Of a DNA stretch of 64,000 bases, positions 43,444 through 53,632 are shown piece after piece. The notes beneath the pieces were generated by a model. That model did no database searches. It was not told where the DNA came from and saw nothing but the letters and a program-made list of their open reading frames with translations. This DNA comes from Saprospiraceae bacterium. Lineage in GTDB: Bacteria > Bacteroidota > Bacteroidia > Chitinophagales > Saprospiraceae. A program made the position numbers and the translations under genes. Location: NCBI GenBank assembly GCA_016711125.1, contig JADJTQ010000003.1:186001-250000 (forward strand). Reading direction: 5' to 3'. Position 1 is the first letter of the stretch; each line of letters starts with the position of its first letter.

Positions 43444-46400
43444 ATGCACCGTTTATTCCCTCTTTTCCTATCTCTGATGGTCATTTTTGGCCCATTGAAT
43501 AGCTTACTTGCTTTTGATCGCGCAACAGATTCACTCGAACTCGTCAAACTTTATAAAAGCACGGATGGTGCCATGTGGTCGATCACCTGGAATCTGGCGA
43601 CTCCCATGAATACATGGCACGGGGTCACTCTCGATGCAACAGGCCAGGTCACTTCTTTGAGTCTGCCCAGCAATAATCTCAAAGGAGCACTACCCAATCT
43701 GTTCTTGCCCAAATGTGTGCTGCTTTCACTTAGTCGCAATACGTTACGCGATACATTGCCGGTTTTGGGTGGATTGCCTGCGGTCAGGACTGTAGATATC
43801 TCGAATAATGAAATTGATGGACAGCTCTTTGATTTTAACCTGCCTAAGGTAGAAATCCTCGACCTTTCAAATAATAAAATTCAAGGGTCTATACCAGACT
43901 TCAGCAAGATGCCACTTATGAAAACCTTGAAACTACACAATAATCGGTTGGATGGCACCTTACCAGATTTCACCAATATGAGAAGCATGTTGAATCTTTG
44001 GCTTTTCAATAATTTTCTGGAAGGACCAATCGCGGAATTTAATTTCATGCCGGATTTACTTACTCTCGATTTACATAGTAACCGCTTGGGCGGGATTACT
44101 CCGGCATTCCGGGGGTCCAAGCTGTTATTTATTTTGGACCTTTCAGACAATAATTTATCCGGATTTGTGCCCAACTTTTCCATGCTTCGACAATTGGAGA
44201 CCTTACGACTTAATAATAACAGAATTACCGGCCCGGTAGCTAATTTCAGCGCCTTAACGGTGCTGTCCGAGTTAGACATCTCGAATAATTTACTCGAAGG
44301 GCCTCTGCCCACCTTAACCGCCAACACATTGTTGACAGACTTCAATGCCAGCGGTAATAATTTTGGTGGAAAGATCCCGTTGTTTACCGGTTTAGCTAAA
44401 CTACAGAGACTCGATCTCGGCAAAAATCAATTGGTCGATACGCTACCCAACCTCAGCCATCTGATCAGTTTGACTGAGCTGCGGGTAGATAGCAATCTGT
44501 TGGTGCATAGCAAATTTGATGTGTCGACCTCCACCTCCCTAAGAGTGCTGGAAGTCCAGGGAAACCGGTTTACGTTTAGTGATATATTTATGATCAATGG
44601 CTTGGGCTTAAATCGGTTTATTTATGGGCCTCAGAGACCGATTCAACTCCCGGATTCTATTTTTGCTACGATTCACCAAGATGTCACTATTGATTTGATC
44701 GAGGACTTTTCTGTTGGCAATAATACGTACGAATGGTGGCTCAATGGTGAGAGTCTGGTATTCACCGCGCTCAATGAATTGCGTCTGAATAGCATTAATG
44801 CTTTGGATCAAGGTACATATTTTGCAATTGTGCGGAATATGACTTTGGATAAACTGGTCCTTTTATCGGAAGAAGTCTACCTTTTAATGGATTGCCCATT
44901 CAACGAGGTAGAAATTATCGATTCAATTTGTGTCGGAGATACCATTTTCGTTAATAAGAAGCCCTATTTCGAGACAGGCAATTATCGCGATACTCTGCTT
45001 GTACTTAATCCGGCTGTCTGTGATTCGATTTTTATCATCTCGTTATCTGTCTTTCCCGAATATGACACCACGTTATTTGATACCATCTGCGAATCCGACC
45101 AGGTAATGTTTGCCGGCCAAGTGATCGAGAAATCCGGATTTTACACAGATACTTTATCGACTATTAATGGTTGTGACTCCATTGTACATCTCAATCTCAT
45201 CGTCTATCCAGCGTTTACGAAAGTAGATGAGGCGCAAATCTGTGCCGGTGATACATTGTTGGTCGGCCATCTGGTGCGCACGGCAACTGGTATTTATAAG
45301 GATACTCTACAAACCATACATGGATGTGATTCGGTGATCATCACGGATTTAACGGTCCTGGATACATTTAGATCAATTACTGAAGCGAGGCTTTGTTTTG
45401 GTGAGACCTATGAATTTAGGGGAGTCACCTACAGTCAGTCGGGTACATATATAGATCGTCTTACCAATCAGATCGGATGTGATTCTTTATATATTTTAGA
45501 TCTCGTAATTCCGCAATCAGACCGATACCCTATCGCCAGAACGATCTGCGCTGGTGATTCAGTTATCGTAGGTGACACTGTTTACAAAACGACCGGATTG
45601 CATATTGATAGTTTGCTTACAGGGTCGGGATGCGATTCCGTTGTCGAATTGACTTTATCGGTCACCAACAAATATGAGGCGGATTATAATTTTACGATTT
45701 GTGTAGGAGATACCCTGTTTTTTGGAGGAGATACATTGACAAGGCCGGGTATTTTCATTGATTCACTCTCTGCTCAGGGAGGTTGCGATTCCATCATCAA
45801 AGTCAGATTGAATGTTGATCCTTTTATTTCTAGAAGTTTGGATACCGTTTTATGTTTTGGTGATTCATTCAAAATTGCCAATAATATCTACAAAGTTGAC
45901 GGAATCTATAGAGATACCTTATTTGGCGAGCGCTGTGATACTGTGGTGATATCGTTTATCCAGGTCAATTCTGAAATTACTTTGGATGAGGTACGCACGG
46001 TCGTAAGACCCAGCGGAGAAGGTTTTATTGAACCCACCATAACCGGAGGTACCGGTACCCTGAATTACCTTTGGAGTACGGGAGCTCGTACGCCAGTATT
46101 GGATAGTGTAATGGCAGGCACTTATCGCCTCACCGTAACTGATCAAGAATCTTGCAGTGCTATTTTTGATCTGGAATTGGACCCATCCACGGCTGTGTCA
46201 GATCGATTTTCTGAATCCATTAGTGTACAGTTATTTCCCAATCCAATCAGAGTGTCTACCGAGTATACCATACTTTTTGAAGGAGCAGAAGGAGGTACTT
46301 TCCAGATTCAAATATTTGACCTGAATGGCAAAAGGCTGGATAGCCGTAGATTTAAGATTGCTCAGGATCGGGAGATCATTACGCTCAATGCCCCTGCTTA

Positions 46401-46472
46401 TACGGGAATGTACACCTAAAAATCTCTGATGAGCAGGGAAGGTTCTCGATGCGTAAACTAATGGTGCATTAA
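43444..46472 (+). CDS. Large leucine-rich-repeat T9SS cargo protein, 3'-frameshifted
   Basis: A ~1008-residue secreted protein. Signal peptide, then ~15 leucine-rich repeats (~60-380; e.g. ILDLSNNKIQGSIPDFSKMP and LFILDLSDNNLSGFVPNFSM). Next is an Ig-like part, then about seven ~50-residue Cys modules with the pattern C-GD-x-G-Y-x-DTL-x-GCDS (e.g. ICAGDTLLVGHLVRTATGIY). It ends in a SprB-like strand and a type A T9SS sorting domain (VQLFPNPIRVSTEYTILFEG). The nominal stop at 46417 comes from a missing C; restoring it yields TLKISDEQGRFSMRKLMVH and the true stop at 46470-46472. Probably a cell-surface adhesin. Confidence 0.88.
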
Positions 46473-47472
46473 GGCAGCACTTTCAGAATACTTGACACGA
46501 CGGGCAAGGAGCTTTTTTCACAAGTTATTCGTAGGTCGTACGGATCCCGCGTTGGACCCTCGATGATCAGTTGCTGATCCCTGATGCCTTTTTGGGGCAT
46601 TATTGTAAAAGTGAAGTATTTATGACCCGCTCTGGTCCTATCTTTTCATGATAGTTGATAAGTAAATCGTCTCCGATTTATCGTATAAGATTAAATACAA
46701 TATGCTTGGAGCTATTCTACAGGGTATTATATATTATTAAAAACTATCTATCAAAAAAGTACTAATAATTATAAATAAAGAGCAAAATTTTCGGATGAAA
46801 AAGTTGCATTATATAGAACAAAAATATATATTTAAGAAACAGATATGAATGGCAAATGTGCCTGCTAAATTAAACGAGATCTCTAATTGACCGGAGATAA
46901 AGTTATAAAAGCTACCTTATTTGTTTGCCGAAAGCTAATCATATTAAAACATGACTCTTTTTATCACCAAAGGGTTGTGGGTTACAGCCATATGGTGAAG
47001 CATTTTACTTGTGTGCTTAAGGTATACTGATATGTAAATCCTATACTCTGATTAATCTCAGAGCCGATCTTACAACAATACATTGGTATATCTACAATGA
47101 GCTAATTGCAAGTTACTCCTCTGGAGTACAATGGCCCAGATTTATGTCTGACCATTTAGAGATGTTTTCTATTATTATTCAATAGAGTGATTTAGAAATA
47201 AAATCTCGTATGCAAAACATGTTGGCTGAATTGAGGTCATTCGAATATACCTGCTTAGGCGGTATTCAGATGTTTTAGAATATTTGGATTGGTGCCTAAG
47301 ATAAGGTGTAGTCAGAACCTCGATGCATATTGAGAATATCAATATGCAAAACAAGGTTTGTCGAAATTTATTTCGAAAAATCTTGATTTTGGATGCTCGT
47401 CATCTTGGTACTTTGATCTTCTTGGGAAGATTTGAAAACCGCCTGAGAGATGGTATGCAACCAAAAGTAACG

Positions 47473-47501
47473 GGGGAATTGCGAAAGTGATTCCCCTTTT
47501 T
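47473..47501 (+). terminator. Rho-independent terminator without an adjacent gene
   Basis: GGGGAAT (47473-47479) pairs with ATTCCCC (47490-47496), loop TGCGAAAGTG, followed by T5 (47497-47501). The nearest upstream + strand gene ends 1 kb earlier. Confidence 0.65.
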
Positions 47502-47505
47502 GATT

Positions 47506-47540
47506 TCGGATTTCAGATGGTTGATTTCAGATTTTTATAT
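47506..47540. repeat. Short heptanucleotide-periodic array R6
   Basis: GATTTCG GATTTCA GATGGTT GATTTCA GATTTTT: five 7-bp units, the reverse complement of the ATCCGAA-type units of R7 on the far side of the IS4-family element. Confidence 0.6.
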
Positions 47541-47565
47541 CACTAAATCACAAATTACCAATCCT

Positions 47566-48981
47566 TGCCGTTAAGTTAAGCTATAAAGACTTATAGTTTG
47601 TATGATATATCTTCGATCTGAACCTGGGTTTTTTTCGTGGATAATTCCTCTTTGACCTAATTAGCTCACGGGTGGATTCTATAATTTTATCAAAGGCTTG
47701 AAGGAATGCTTTTAAATTGGATTCTTTGAATACGTACAGTAGCTAAATTAGGTTATCTTTTGTCAAACTTATAGCATTTGTATTATTCATTTTTTGGCTG
47801 TATTTATTCCCTGTCTTCTCTTGATGATATTCTTTTTTAACTCTTTCTTCAATGGGATAAGACAAGGTTGCGCAAAGATTCATCATAAATACCTTAGTAT
47901 GAAAATCTTGCCTTACTGATCGAGCAGTTCTTCCAGAAAAGGCTTCAATTTCAATCCTTGATTTTAGTAATTTGTAGGTCTCCTCTATGTCCCACCTTAC
48001 GCGATATAGCGCCCTGAATTGATCATGTGGATACTTCTTCCTATCTAGTAGACTGGTCCCAAGTACTATCGACTTTCCATCTTTGAATTTTACCTTTATT
48101 AATCGAACCGTTAATATTTCTTTACCATATTGCTCACCTACTTTCTTGGGAAGTTCAAACTCAACCAAGGCATCTTCATCGGTGGAATTATTAAAACTCT
48201 TGATCGCCTTCCACCAATTCTCATTCATGCGAAAGCAAAATTCGACACCCTTATCTAACAGATTGAGCATCAGCTCATAACCAGGGTATCCGTGGTCTGC
48301 TAACAACAAGTCACCCCGCTCTATCTTGGCAAAATGCTTGTCCAATAAGCTTCTCTCACTTTCTGTATAGGGACCGATCTGTGCATCAATGGTGATATGA
48401 TTTAGTACGTCATATAATAATGAACAGGTCGCAAGGCTGGTTTCACTGTTTGCATTGGGTCCAAATCCTGGTTTACCAAATTCTTGGCTATGTCTTCCGA
48501 TTGTGGCAAACGAAGTCTACTTCCATCTACTGCTAATACCCGCATCTCTCGCCAAACGTTAATTTCAGCCCCTTCATAAAAACTCTCTACTGCCACCTCA
48601 TTTAATCGCTGGAATGCCCAAGGATTCAATTTCTTACGTGCTTGACTCAGTGCACTTTTACTCACCTGCCTAATATCATAGTCTCCACCTATTATCTCCT
48701 TACAAAATCGGTCAATCTCTCGTTGGTAAGAACTTCTCAATAGCATGATGATCAAAATCAACTTCTTCAGTGTGAAAAAACGTTCCCGGACTAATACATT
48801 TTCTTGCCCGTCTCTAGACTGGCTTTTAAAGTGTTCTTCTTCGAACTCATGGTCTATATTTTTGGTTAATTTTTCTCGATAATCCTTCCGATTTGGCTTA
48901 CAATCTGGCCTATATATTAAAGATAATCTTTATACATGTCTTCTCACTAACTAACAATTTAATTTCCTTAACTTAACGGCA
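47566..48981 (-). mobile_element. IS4-family insertion sequence
   Basis: Perfect 15-bp inverted repeats TGCCGTTAAGTTAAG (47566-47580) and CTTAACTTAACGGCA (48967-48981) bound a 1416-bp element with one minus-strand transposase. No target duplication could be recognised. Heptamer arrays lie directly outside both ends. Confidence 0.88.
47743..48850 (-). pseudogene. IS4-family transposase, frameshifted
   Basis: The N-terminus starts at ATG 48850 (MSSKKNTLKASLETG), shifts near 48810 into RERFFTLKKLILIIMLLRSS, and reads SALSQARKKLNPWAFQRLNE and RVLAVDGSRLRLPQSED with the first catalytic Asp. A second shift at ~48430 (GG for G restores KPALATCSLLYDVLNHITID) leads into GDLLLADHGYPGYELMLNLL (second Asp), and YRVRWDIEETYKLLKSRIEI with the YREK-like motif containing the Glu. 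Both breaks look like single-base indels, so the element may be intact in the cell. Confidence 0.82.
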
Positions 48982-49016
48982 TTAAATCTACAATCCGAAA
49001 TCCGAAATCATTGATA
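48982..49016. repeat. Heptanucleotide array R7a
   Basis: ATCTACA ATCCGAA ATCCGAA ATCATTG following the IS4-family right end. The same four units recur at 49117-49144 with 100 bp of unrelated sequence between. Confidence 0.65.
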
Positions 49017-49109
49017 CCGGCGGGGACGCGCGGCATCGGCTCGATTTTTTGCGATGCACTCATCGGCTCATTTTACAGAAGTGGCTTAGGAAGAAAAATC
49101 AGCATTTGA

Positions 49110-49144
49110 AATCCGAAATCTACAATCCGAAATCCGAAATCATT
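49110..49144. repeat. Heptanucleotide array R7b, overlapping the aguA stop codon
   Basis: ATCCGAA ATCTACA ATCCGAA ATCCGAA ATCATTG. The aguA stop codon (CTA, 49120-49122 on this strand) lies inside the array, so the last residues of the enzyme are encoded by repeat units. Confidence 0.75.
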
Positions 49145-50175
49145 GAGGCTGGAATTTCGTGGCTGAGGCAATGCAAAGTTCCCAAGCCCCAAATCAGGTC
49201 TAAGGCATGGATCCCTATGACCTGGTGATTGGGCATTAGCTCCTTTAATATGCCGAGCACCCGATAATCATTTGGATCATTAAATGTTGGAACCAGTAAG
49301 GCGTCATTAATGATCAAAAAATTGATGTAGCTAGCTGGTAAGCGCATGTCTTCAAAATCAATTCGACCGGGCATGGGTATTCTAATCACATCCAAATGGT
49401 TGCCGTTGTGGAGCCGAATGTTTTCCAGGCGTTCCCGGTTTTCTTCCATCACGCGATGATTATAATCCTGGCTATTTTTTTCTTCGGCCAGTACCACGGT
49501 ATGGGGGTTAATAAATCGGCAAATATCATCGATATGACCATGGGTGTCATCTCCTTCGATTCCTTCGCCAAGCCAGATCACTTGATCAATGCCAAGATAA
49601 TTTTGAAATACATCTTCGTAATCTTTTTGACTAAAATCCGGATTGCGTACTTGTACCATCGGATGGAGCAAACACTCTTCTGTCGTAATCAAGGTGCCCT
49701 GTCCATTATAATCGATGGCCCCTCCCTCCATGATAACAAAATGATCACTGTGCGTCGCTTTAATCAGCGGTGTCTCTATGTGCTTGGCTACAACGGCGGG
49801 TATTTTTCGGTCTTTTTTGAAATTATCATATTTTGCCCAGGCATTAAAATCAAATCGAACGGCTTCGCGTTGCTTTTTCTCATTATAGACGATGATAGGT
49901 CCTGAATCTCGCATCCAACTGCGATTGGTATCTTGTTTAATGAATTCAATTTTGTCTAAATCAATTCTTGCCCGGGTAAGTTTATTTATTACTTTTTTTT
50001 GATGTTTTTGATTTTGAACAATTAGAATTACTTTTTCAAAAAAACTTATCTTTTTAATAAAATCGATAAATGCCCACTGAATGGCATTGAATTTTCCCGG
50101 CCAATCAGCCCCTTCATGAGGAAAGGCCAATAGTATGGCTTCTTGTTTTTCAAATTCAGCAGGTATCCGTTTCAT
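49120..50175 (-). CDS. aguA: Agmatine deiminase
   Basis: A 351-residue agmatine/peptidyl-arginine deiminase family protein, converting agmatine to N-carbamoylputrescine plus ammonia. Motifs: MKRIPAEFEKQEAILLAFPH, NRSWMRDSGPIIVYNE, VRFDFNAWAKYDNF, VIMEGGAIDYNGQGTLITTE, IEGDDTHGHIDDICRFINPH with the catalytic His, and GTLHCLSHEIPA with the nucleophile Cys (~336). Full length for the family. The C-terminal ISDFGL is read from heptamer repeat DNA and is probably not conserved. The aguB gene ends 17 bp upstream, so the two form an operon. Confidence 0.94.
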   Translation of the reverse strand: MKRIPAEFEKQEAILLAFPHEGADWPGKFNAIQWAFIDFIKKISFFEKVILIVQNQKHQKKVINKLTRARIDLDKIEFIKQDTNRSWMRDSGPIIVYNEKKQREAVRFDFNAWAKYDNFKKDRKIPAVVAKHIETPLIKATHSDHFVIMEGGAIDYNGQGTLITTEECLLHPMVQVRNPDFSQKDYEDVFQNYLGIDQVIWLGEGIEGDDTHGHIDDICRFINPHTVVLAEEKNSQDYNHRVMEENRERLENIRLHNGNHLDVIRIPMPGRIDFEDMRLPASYINFLIINDALLVPTFNDPNDYRVLGILKELMPNHQVIGIHALDLIWGLGTLHCLSHEIPASMISDFGL

Positions 50176-50192
50176 TGTCGATTCTGTCTAAG

Positions 50193-51080
50193 TTAATCAA
50201 TCGCTCTTTTAGTGATATCGCTGTAGGTGTCAATTCGTCGATCTCTTAAGAACGGCCAGTTTCGCCGCACGTCTTCCATGTATGCGTGATCGATTTGGGC
50301 CATAATGATCTCTTCCTGATCATGGGAGGCCATGGCCAAAATTTCACCCTGTGGTCCGGCGATAAACGATGCCCCCCAAAACTGGATTCCAGGTGTGTGA
50401 GGCACGGGTTGTTCATGACCTACCCGGTTACACGCAGCAACGTAAATACCATTGGCTACTGCATGGCCGCGTTGTACAGTGGTCCAGGCATCATATTGTT
50501 TTTGGCCATATTGCTCTTTTTCACCCGGATGCCAGCCAATAGCCGTGGGATAAAAGAGCACCTCTGCCCCCTGTAGTGCAGTGAGGCGGGCTCCCTCCGG
50601 ATACCACTGATCCCAGCAAATCAGGGTGCCAATTCTACCGGCTTGGGTATCAAAAGCCCTATAACCCAGATCACCGGGAGTGAAATAGAACTTTTCGTAG
50701 TAGCTCGGGTCGTCGGGGATATGCATTTTACGATATAATCCCGCCTGAGTGCCATCGCTATCCATAATATAAGCAGAGTTGTGATAGACTCCTGGCATCC
50801 TCTTTTCAAAAAATGGAACTATGATCACCACCCCAAGTTCTTTAGCCAAGGCACTGAAGGCCTGATGGGAGACTCCACCCAGCGGTTCAGCTAGATCAAA
50901 GTATTCGACATTTTCACTTTGGCAGAAGTAAAAAGAACTATATAGTTCCGGTAGACAGACGACATCAGCATTTTGCGATGCTGCCTTTCGTACCCAATGG
51001 GTGCATTTTTTTAGATTTTCCTCTGGAGTCCCATTTAATGAAACCTGGGTGAGCGCTATGGTATAATTCTTTTTTGCCAT
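50193..51080 (-). CDS. aguB: N-carbamoylputrescine amidase
   Basis: A 295-residue nitrilase-superfamily enzyme that turns N-carbamoylputrescine into putrescine, CO2 and ammonia. The catalytic triad is visible: Glu 45 (VCLPELYSSFYF), Lys in YRKMHIPDDPSYYEKFYFTP, and Cys in GTLICWDQWYPEGARL. Other family parts are NGIYVAACNRVGHE and FWGASFIAGPQGEILAMASH. It is the first gene of the aguB-aguA pair and completes the arginine-decarboxylase route to putrescine; the decarboxylase itself is not in the window. Confidence 0.95.
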   Translation of the reverse strand: MAKKNYTIALTQVSLNGTPEENLKKCTHWVRKAASQNADVVCLPELYSSFYFCQSENVEYFDLAEPLGGVSHQAFSALAKELGVVIIVPFFEKRMPGVYHNSAYIMDSDGTQAGLYRKMHIPDDPSYYEKFYFTPGDLGYRAFDTQAGRIGTLICWDQWYPEGARLTALQGAEVLFYPTAIGWHPGEKEQYGQKQYDAWTTVQRGHAVANGIYVAACNRVGHEQPVPHTPGIQFWGASFIAGPQGEILAMASHDQEEIIMAQIDHAYMEDVRRNWPFLRDRRIDTYSDITKRAID

Positions 51081-51171
51081 GCCATTGATTTTCGGCCCAA
51101 AAGTAAGGATAGAAATTGAGTTATGAGGAATTTCAGTCTCTTTTGGAAGCCAGAGGCCCTTAGTCTCCTTA

Positions 51172-51747
51172 TTATTTCATACCTAGCGTTTCATTTTTTT
51201 CGAGTAGCGCAATAGCTTCCTGAATCCGATTACGTAATGTTTCTGATCGCTTAGCCGCTTTAAGCCAACCCAAAAATTGTTTTTGGGAGCTGAGGGCCAG
51301 GTTAAGGAAATGATTTAATGCCATTTGATTTGATCTTAGGGCTTTTGCAAATTCAGGTAATAATTCGATCTCTTTTACTTCGGAATATCGAACCAATTCC
51401 TCCGGATAATACGACCTTTGTTCATAAGTTTTGATCCCGGCTTTCGTCATTTTCCCATTCTTAATCAATTCTTCAGCAATCTGAAGATTTAGGGGTGACC
51501 ATTTACTTTTTGATTTTCGGGGTGAAAACCGATGAGTATATCGCTCCTCATCAATGCGTTTTTTTATCCCATCGATCCAACCGTAACAGATAGCTTCTTC
51601 CAAAGATTCACGGTAGGTGACGCTATCCTTCCCAGTGCCTTTCTTATAGTAAATCAACCGTACTTCCTTTTCACTTAAGTGATTTTTAGCCAACCATTTT
51701 CGCCACTCATCCCGATTGGCAGCATATACCGTCAGATCGTCTTCCAT
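51172..51747 (-). CDS. YdeI/OmpD-associated family protein
   Basis: A 191-residue protein of the YdeI/OmpD-associated (OmdA-like) family: NRDEWRKWLAKNHLSEKEVR, LIYYKKGTGKDSVTYRESLE, EAICYGWIDGIKKRIDEERY, THRFSPRKSKSKWSPLNLQI and a C-terminal helical domain LPEFAKALRSNQMALNHFLN. Members have been linked to resistance to cationic peptides and bacteriocins; the mechanism is unknown. It lies between the agu genes and an FMN reductase, all on the minus strand but with gaps of ~75-90 bp. Confidence 0.9.
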   Translation of the reverse strand: MEDDLTVYAANRDEWRKWLAKNHLSEKEVRLIYYKKGTGKDSVTYRESLEEAICYGWIDGIKKRIDEERYTHRFSPRKSKSKWSPLNLQIAEELIKNGKMTKAGIKTYEQRSYYPEELVRYSEVKEIELLPEFAKALRSNQMALNHFLNLALSSQKQFLGWLKAAKRSETLRNRIQEAIALLEKNETLGMK

Positions 51748-51823
51748 ATGATCTCGTTTGATTGATCAAAACTCATGAGCCATTTAAATGCTTGGCAGCA
51801 TTGTTGATTCGACCTTATTGTAA

Positions 51824-52354
51824 TTAACTGGGTTTTGCATAGTTTTCCCTAATTCGATCAATATATTGACTAATGGCCAAAGTCATACCTTTTTCTAGCT
51901 GATCATGATCTTCATTTACTTTGACATGCAGATCACCTAAGTAAAGCATGCCCAGATATTCAGCTGATTTTCTAAAAGGCAGCCAGAAAAGCTCTCCTAG
52001 ATCATTTCCCCCTGATGCACTGATACTTGCCATTTTTTTACCTCTGAGTTTTCTTCCGAGGTCTTTTTCGATGGTGATTAAGTCTGAAATACGATCAAAA
52101 AACACTTTCATAATGCCACTCATGCTGTACCAATACACTGGAGTTGCCAGAATGATCGTATCGTACTGCTCAACTATCATGCGCATGAGAGGCAAGAAAT
52201 CATCGTCTTTGTTCAGGTGCTGGTAATCATAATAACTAATGTGATAGTCATTTAGATCGATGATGTCCCAGCCGGAACATTGATTAAGGATATTGACCAC
52301 TGCAGCAGTGTTTCCGTCATTGCGGGAGCTTCCGGAAATAATGATTGGTCTCAC
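51824..52354 (-). CDS. NAD(P)H-dependent flavodoxin-like oxidoreductase
   Basis: A 176-residue FMN reductase of the flavodoxin-like fold. MRPIIISGSSRNDGNTAAVV is the phosphate-binding loop; DDDFLPLMRMIVEQYDTIIL, ATPVYWYSMSGIMKVFFDRI and GKKMASISASGGNDLGELFW complete the FMN site. Such enzymes reduce quinones, nitro- or azo-compounds at the expense of NAD(P)H. A second, distantly related FMN reductase lies at 53633-54199 on the same strand. Confidence 0.88.
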   Translation of the reverse strand: MRPIIISGSSRNDGNTAAVVNILNQCSGWDIIDLNDYHISYYDYQHLNKDDDFLPLMRMIVEQYDTIILATPVYWYSMSGIMKVFFDRISDLITIEKDLGRKLRGKKMASISASGGNDLGELFWLPFRKSAEYLGMLYLGDLHVKVNEDHDQLEKGMTLAISQYIDRIRENYAKPS

Positions 52355-52426
52355 TAGTAAGTGATTATTTAGGTAGCTAAGAACGAAAAATTTACTGACT
52401 TATATAGGGCTGAAGACATTTTGATT

Positions 52427-52975
52427 TTATTCAGGACAAGTGTCGCGGCTTGGTATATTCATATCAAAATGACCACTTTTATCAACCTGTGTGCTAAAGT
52501 TACAATCAGATTGTGGTATGGTTTCCGACTTATCGTCACCGCAAAAGAAAGCACAAAACTGACCGGTAATGGTTTTTTCTTTGCCCTGGATTTCTTTCAG
52601 TGTGATGGAGTAATTGTACAAACCCTGAATGACCTTTCCACTTGAATTTTTAGGAGTCCAGATCGACGTCCAACCTCGCTTTAAGGGTATGTCATTGCGA
52701 TCGATGGAGAGGAGTTCATTTTGCTCGGTAATCTGCAAGGAGGTAATTTGCAGTACATCACTGCTGAACACCGCAAAGGCATCATTCAGTCCATCAGCAT
52801 TGGGAGTGATGGCATTGGGAATGGATACCAATGTTTTTCCGATCGTTTCTTCTATTGCAGCAGTAGCACAACAGCCCTCGTACCGATTGGGCTCCTTAAA
52901 TTCGACCGCATCAAAAAGCTCACAGCCGAAAAATGAAATATAAAGCAAAAGAATTGGGAACTTATATTTGTTCAT
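52427..52975 (-). CDS. CHU_C-like (gliding-motility C-terminal domain) lipoprotein
   Basis: ATG 52975 gives a lipoprotein signal, MNKYKFPILLLYISFFGCEL. The mature part holds the CHU_C motif IPNAITPNADGLNDAFAVFS, then LQITSLQITEQNELLSIDRN and a WTPKNSSGKVIQGLYNYSIT strand typical of these Ig-like domains. The Cys-rich tail (FCAFFCGDDKSE ... DCNFSTQ ... DTCPE) is unusual. CHU_C domains are normally the C-terminal sorting part of long proteins; here it is almost the whole protein and it is lipidated. Function unknown. Confidence 0.75.
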   Translation of the reverse strand: MNKYKFPILLLYISFFGCELFDAVEFKEPNRYEGCCATAAIEETIGKTLVSIPNAITPNADGLNDAFAVFSSDVLQITSLQITEQNELLSIDRNDIPLKRGWTSIWTPKNSSGKVIQGLYNYSITLKEIQGKEKTITGQFCAFFCGDDKSETIPQSDCNFSTQVDKSGHFDMNIPSRDTCPE

Positions 52976-53053
52976 TAGGAAGGTGATACCTGTTTCGGAC
53001 AATTACTTAAATGAATTTGTTTTCGATTTTATTGCTTCAGGTTTGGGCTGTGA

Positions 53054-53575
53054 TCATTTTTTTTCGCCCTGCAGATGATAGGTTAATTGCACCAGTCCAG
53101 TATTATATGTCTTAGAGTCAATCAGTTGAAGTGGAATTCTACTCGGCATGATATCAAATAAGAGATTGCCTCCTCCCAGGATCAGGGGATGGATCGATAA
53201 GATCATTTGATCGACGAGTTTAAGTTTTAAAAGATGTGACGTTAGGTCACTACCTCCAAATAGCCAGATATCTTTTCCCGCTTCGGCCGCAATTGACCTC
53301 ACCCTCTCTCCCGAAGTATCTGCAACCAAGGTCCAATTATCTTTTACCTCTTGGAGTGATCTGGAAAAGACATAATTTTTCTTACCAATCAACATTTCAT
53401 CTCCCACTGATGCCAGCAGTTCATACGATTTTCGGCCACAAAATACCGCATCAATTTGCTCCATAAATTTGGTCATGCCGTAATCCTGATCGGTAAAACA
53501 CCAGTCGTATTCACCAGCTGGGCCTTCAATAAAGCCATCTAAAGAAAGACAGAGATTAAGTATTATTTTCCGCAT
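53054..53575 (-). CDS. RibD C-terminal-domain (dihydrofolate reductase-like) protein
   Basis: ATG 53575 (MRKIILNLCLSLDGFIEGPA) is preferred. 173 residues of the DHFR-like RibD fold: CLSLDGFIEG, MTKFMEQIDAVFCGRKSYEL, NYVFSRSLQEV, KDIWLFGGSDLTSHLLKLKL and MILSIHPLILGGGNLLFDIM. The NADPH-binding GGSD is intact. It is a distant paralogue of the 619-1200 protein. No riboflavin genes are near; the substrate is unknown. Neighbours are FMN reductases on the same strand. Confidence 0.88.
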   Translation of the reverse strand: MRKIILNLCLSLDGFIEGPAGEYDWCFTDQDYGMTKFMEQIDAVFCGRKSYELLASVGDEMLIGKKNYVFSRSLQEVKDNWTLVADTSGERVRSIAAEAGKDIWLFGGSDLTSHLLKLKLVDQMILSIHPLILGGGNLLFDIMPSRIPLQLIDSKTYNTGLVQLTYHLQGEKK

Positions 53576-53632
53576 AGCACTCAAAAATAGCAAATGTCAT
53601 CTAAAGCTGATTATTAGTGCGATCTACTGATA

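Larger units (their letters stand above)
46473..47565. other. 1.1-kb AT-rich gap, no credible gene
   Basis: No protein-like frame on either strand. It holds a hairpin-forming TCACCA...TGGTGA pair (46964-46998), a Rho-independent terminator at 47473-47501 with no gene in front of it, and a short heptamer array before the IS4 element. Confidence 0.5.
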
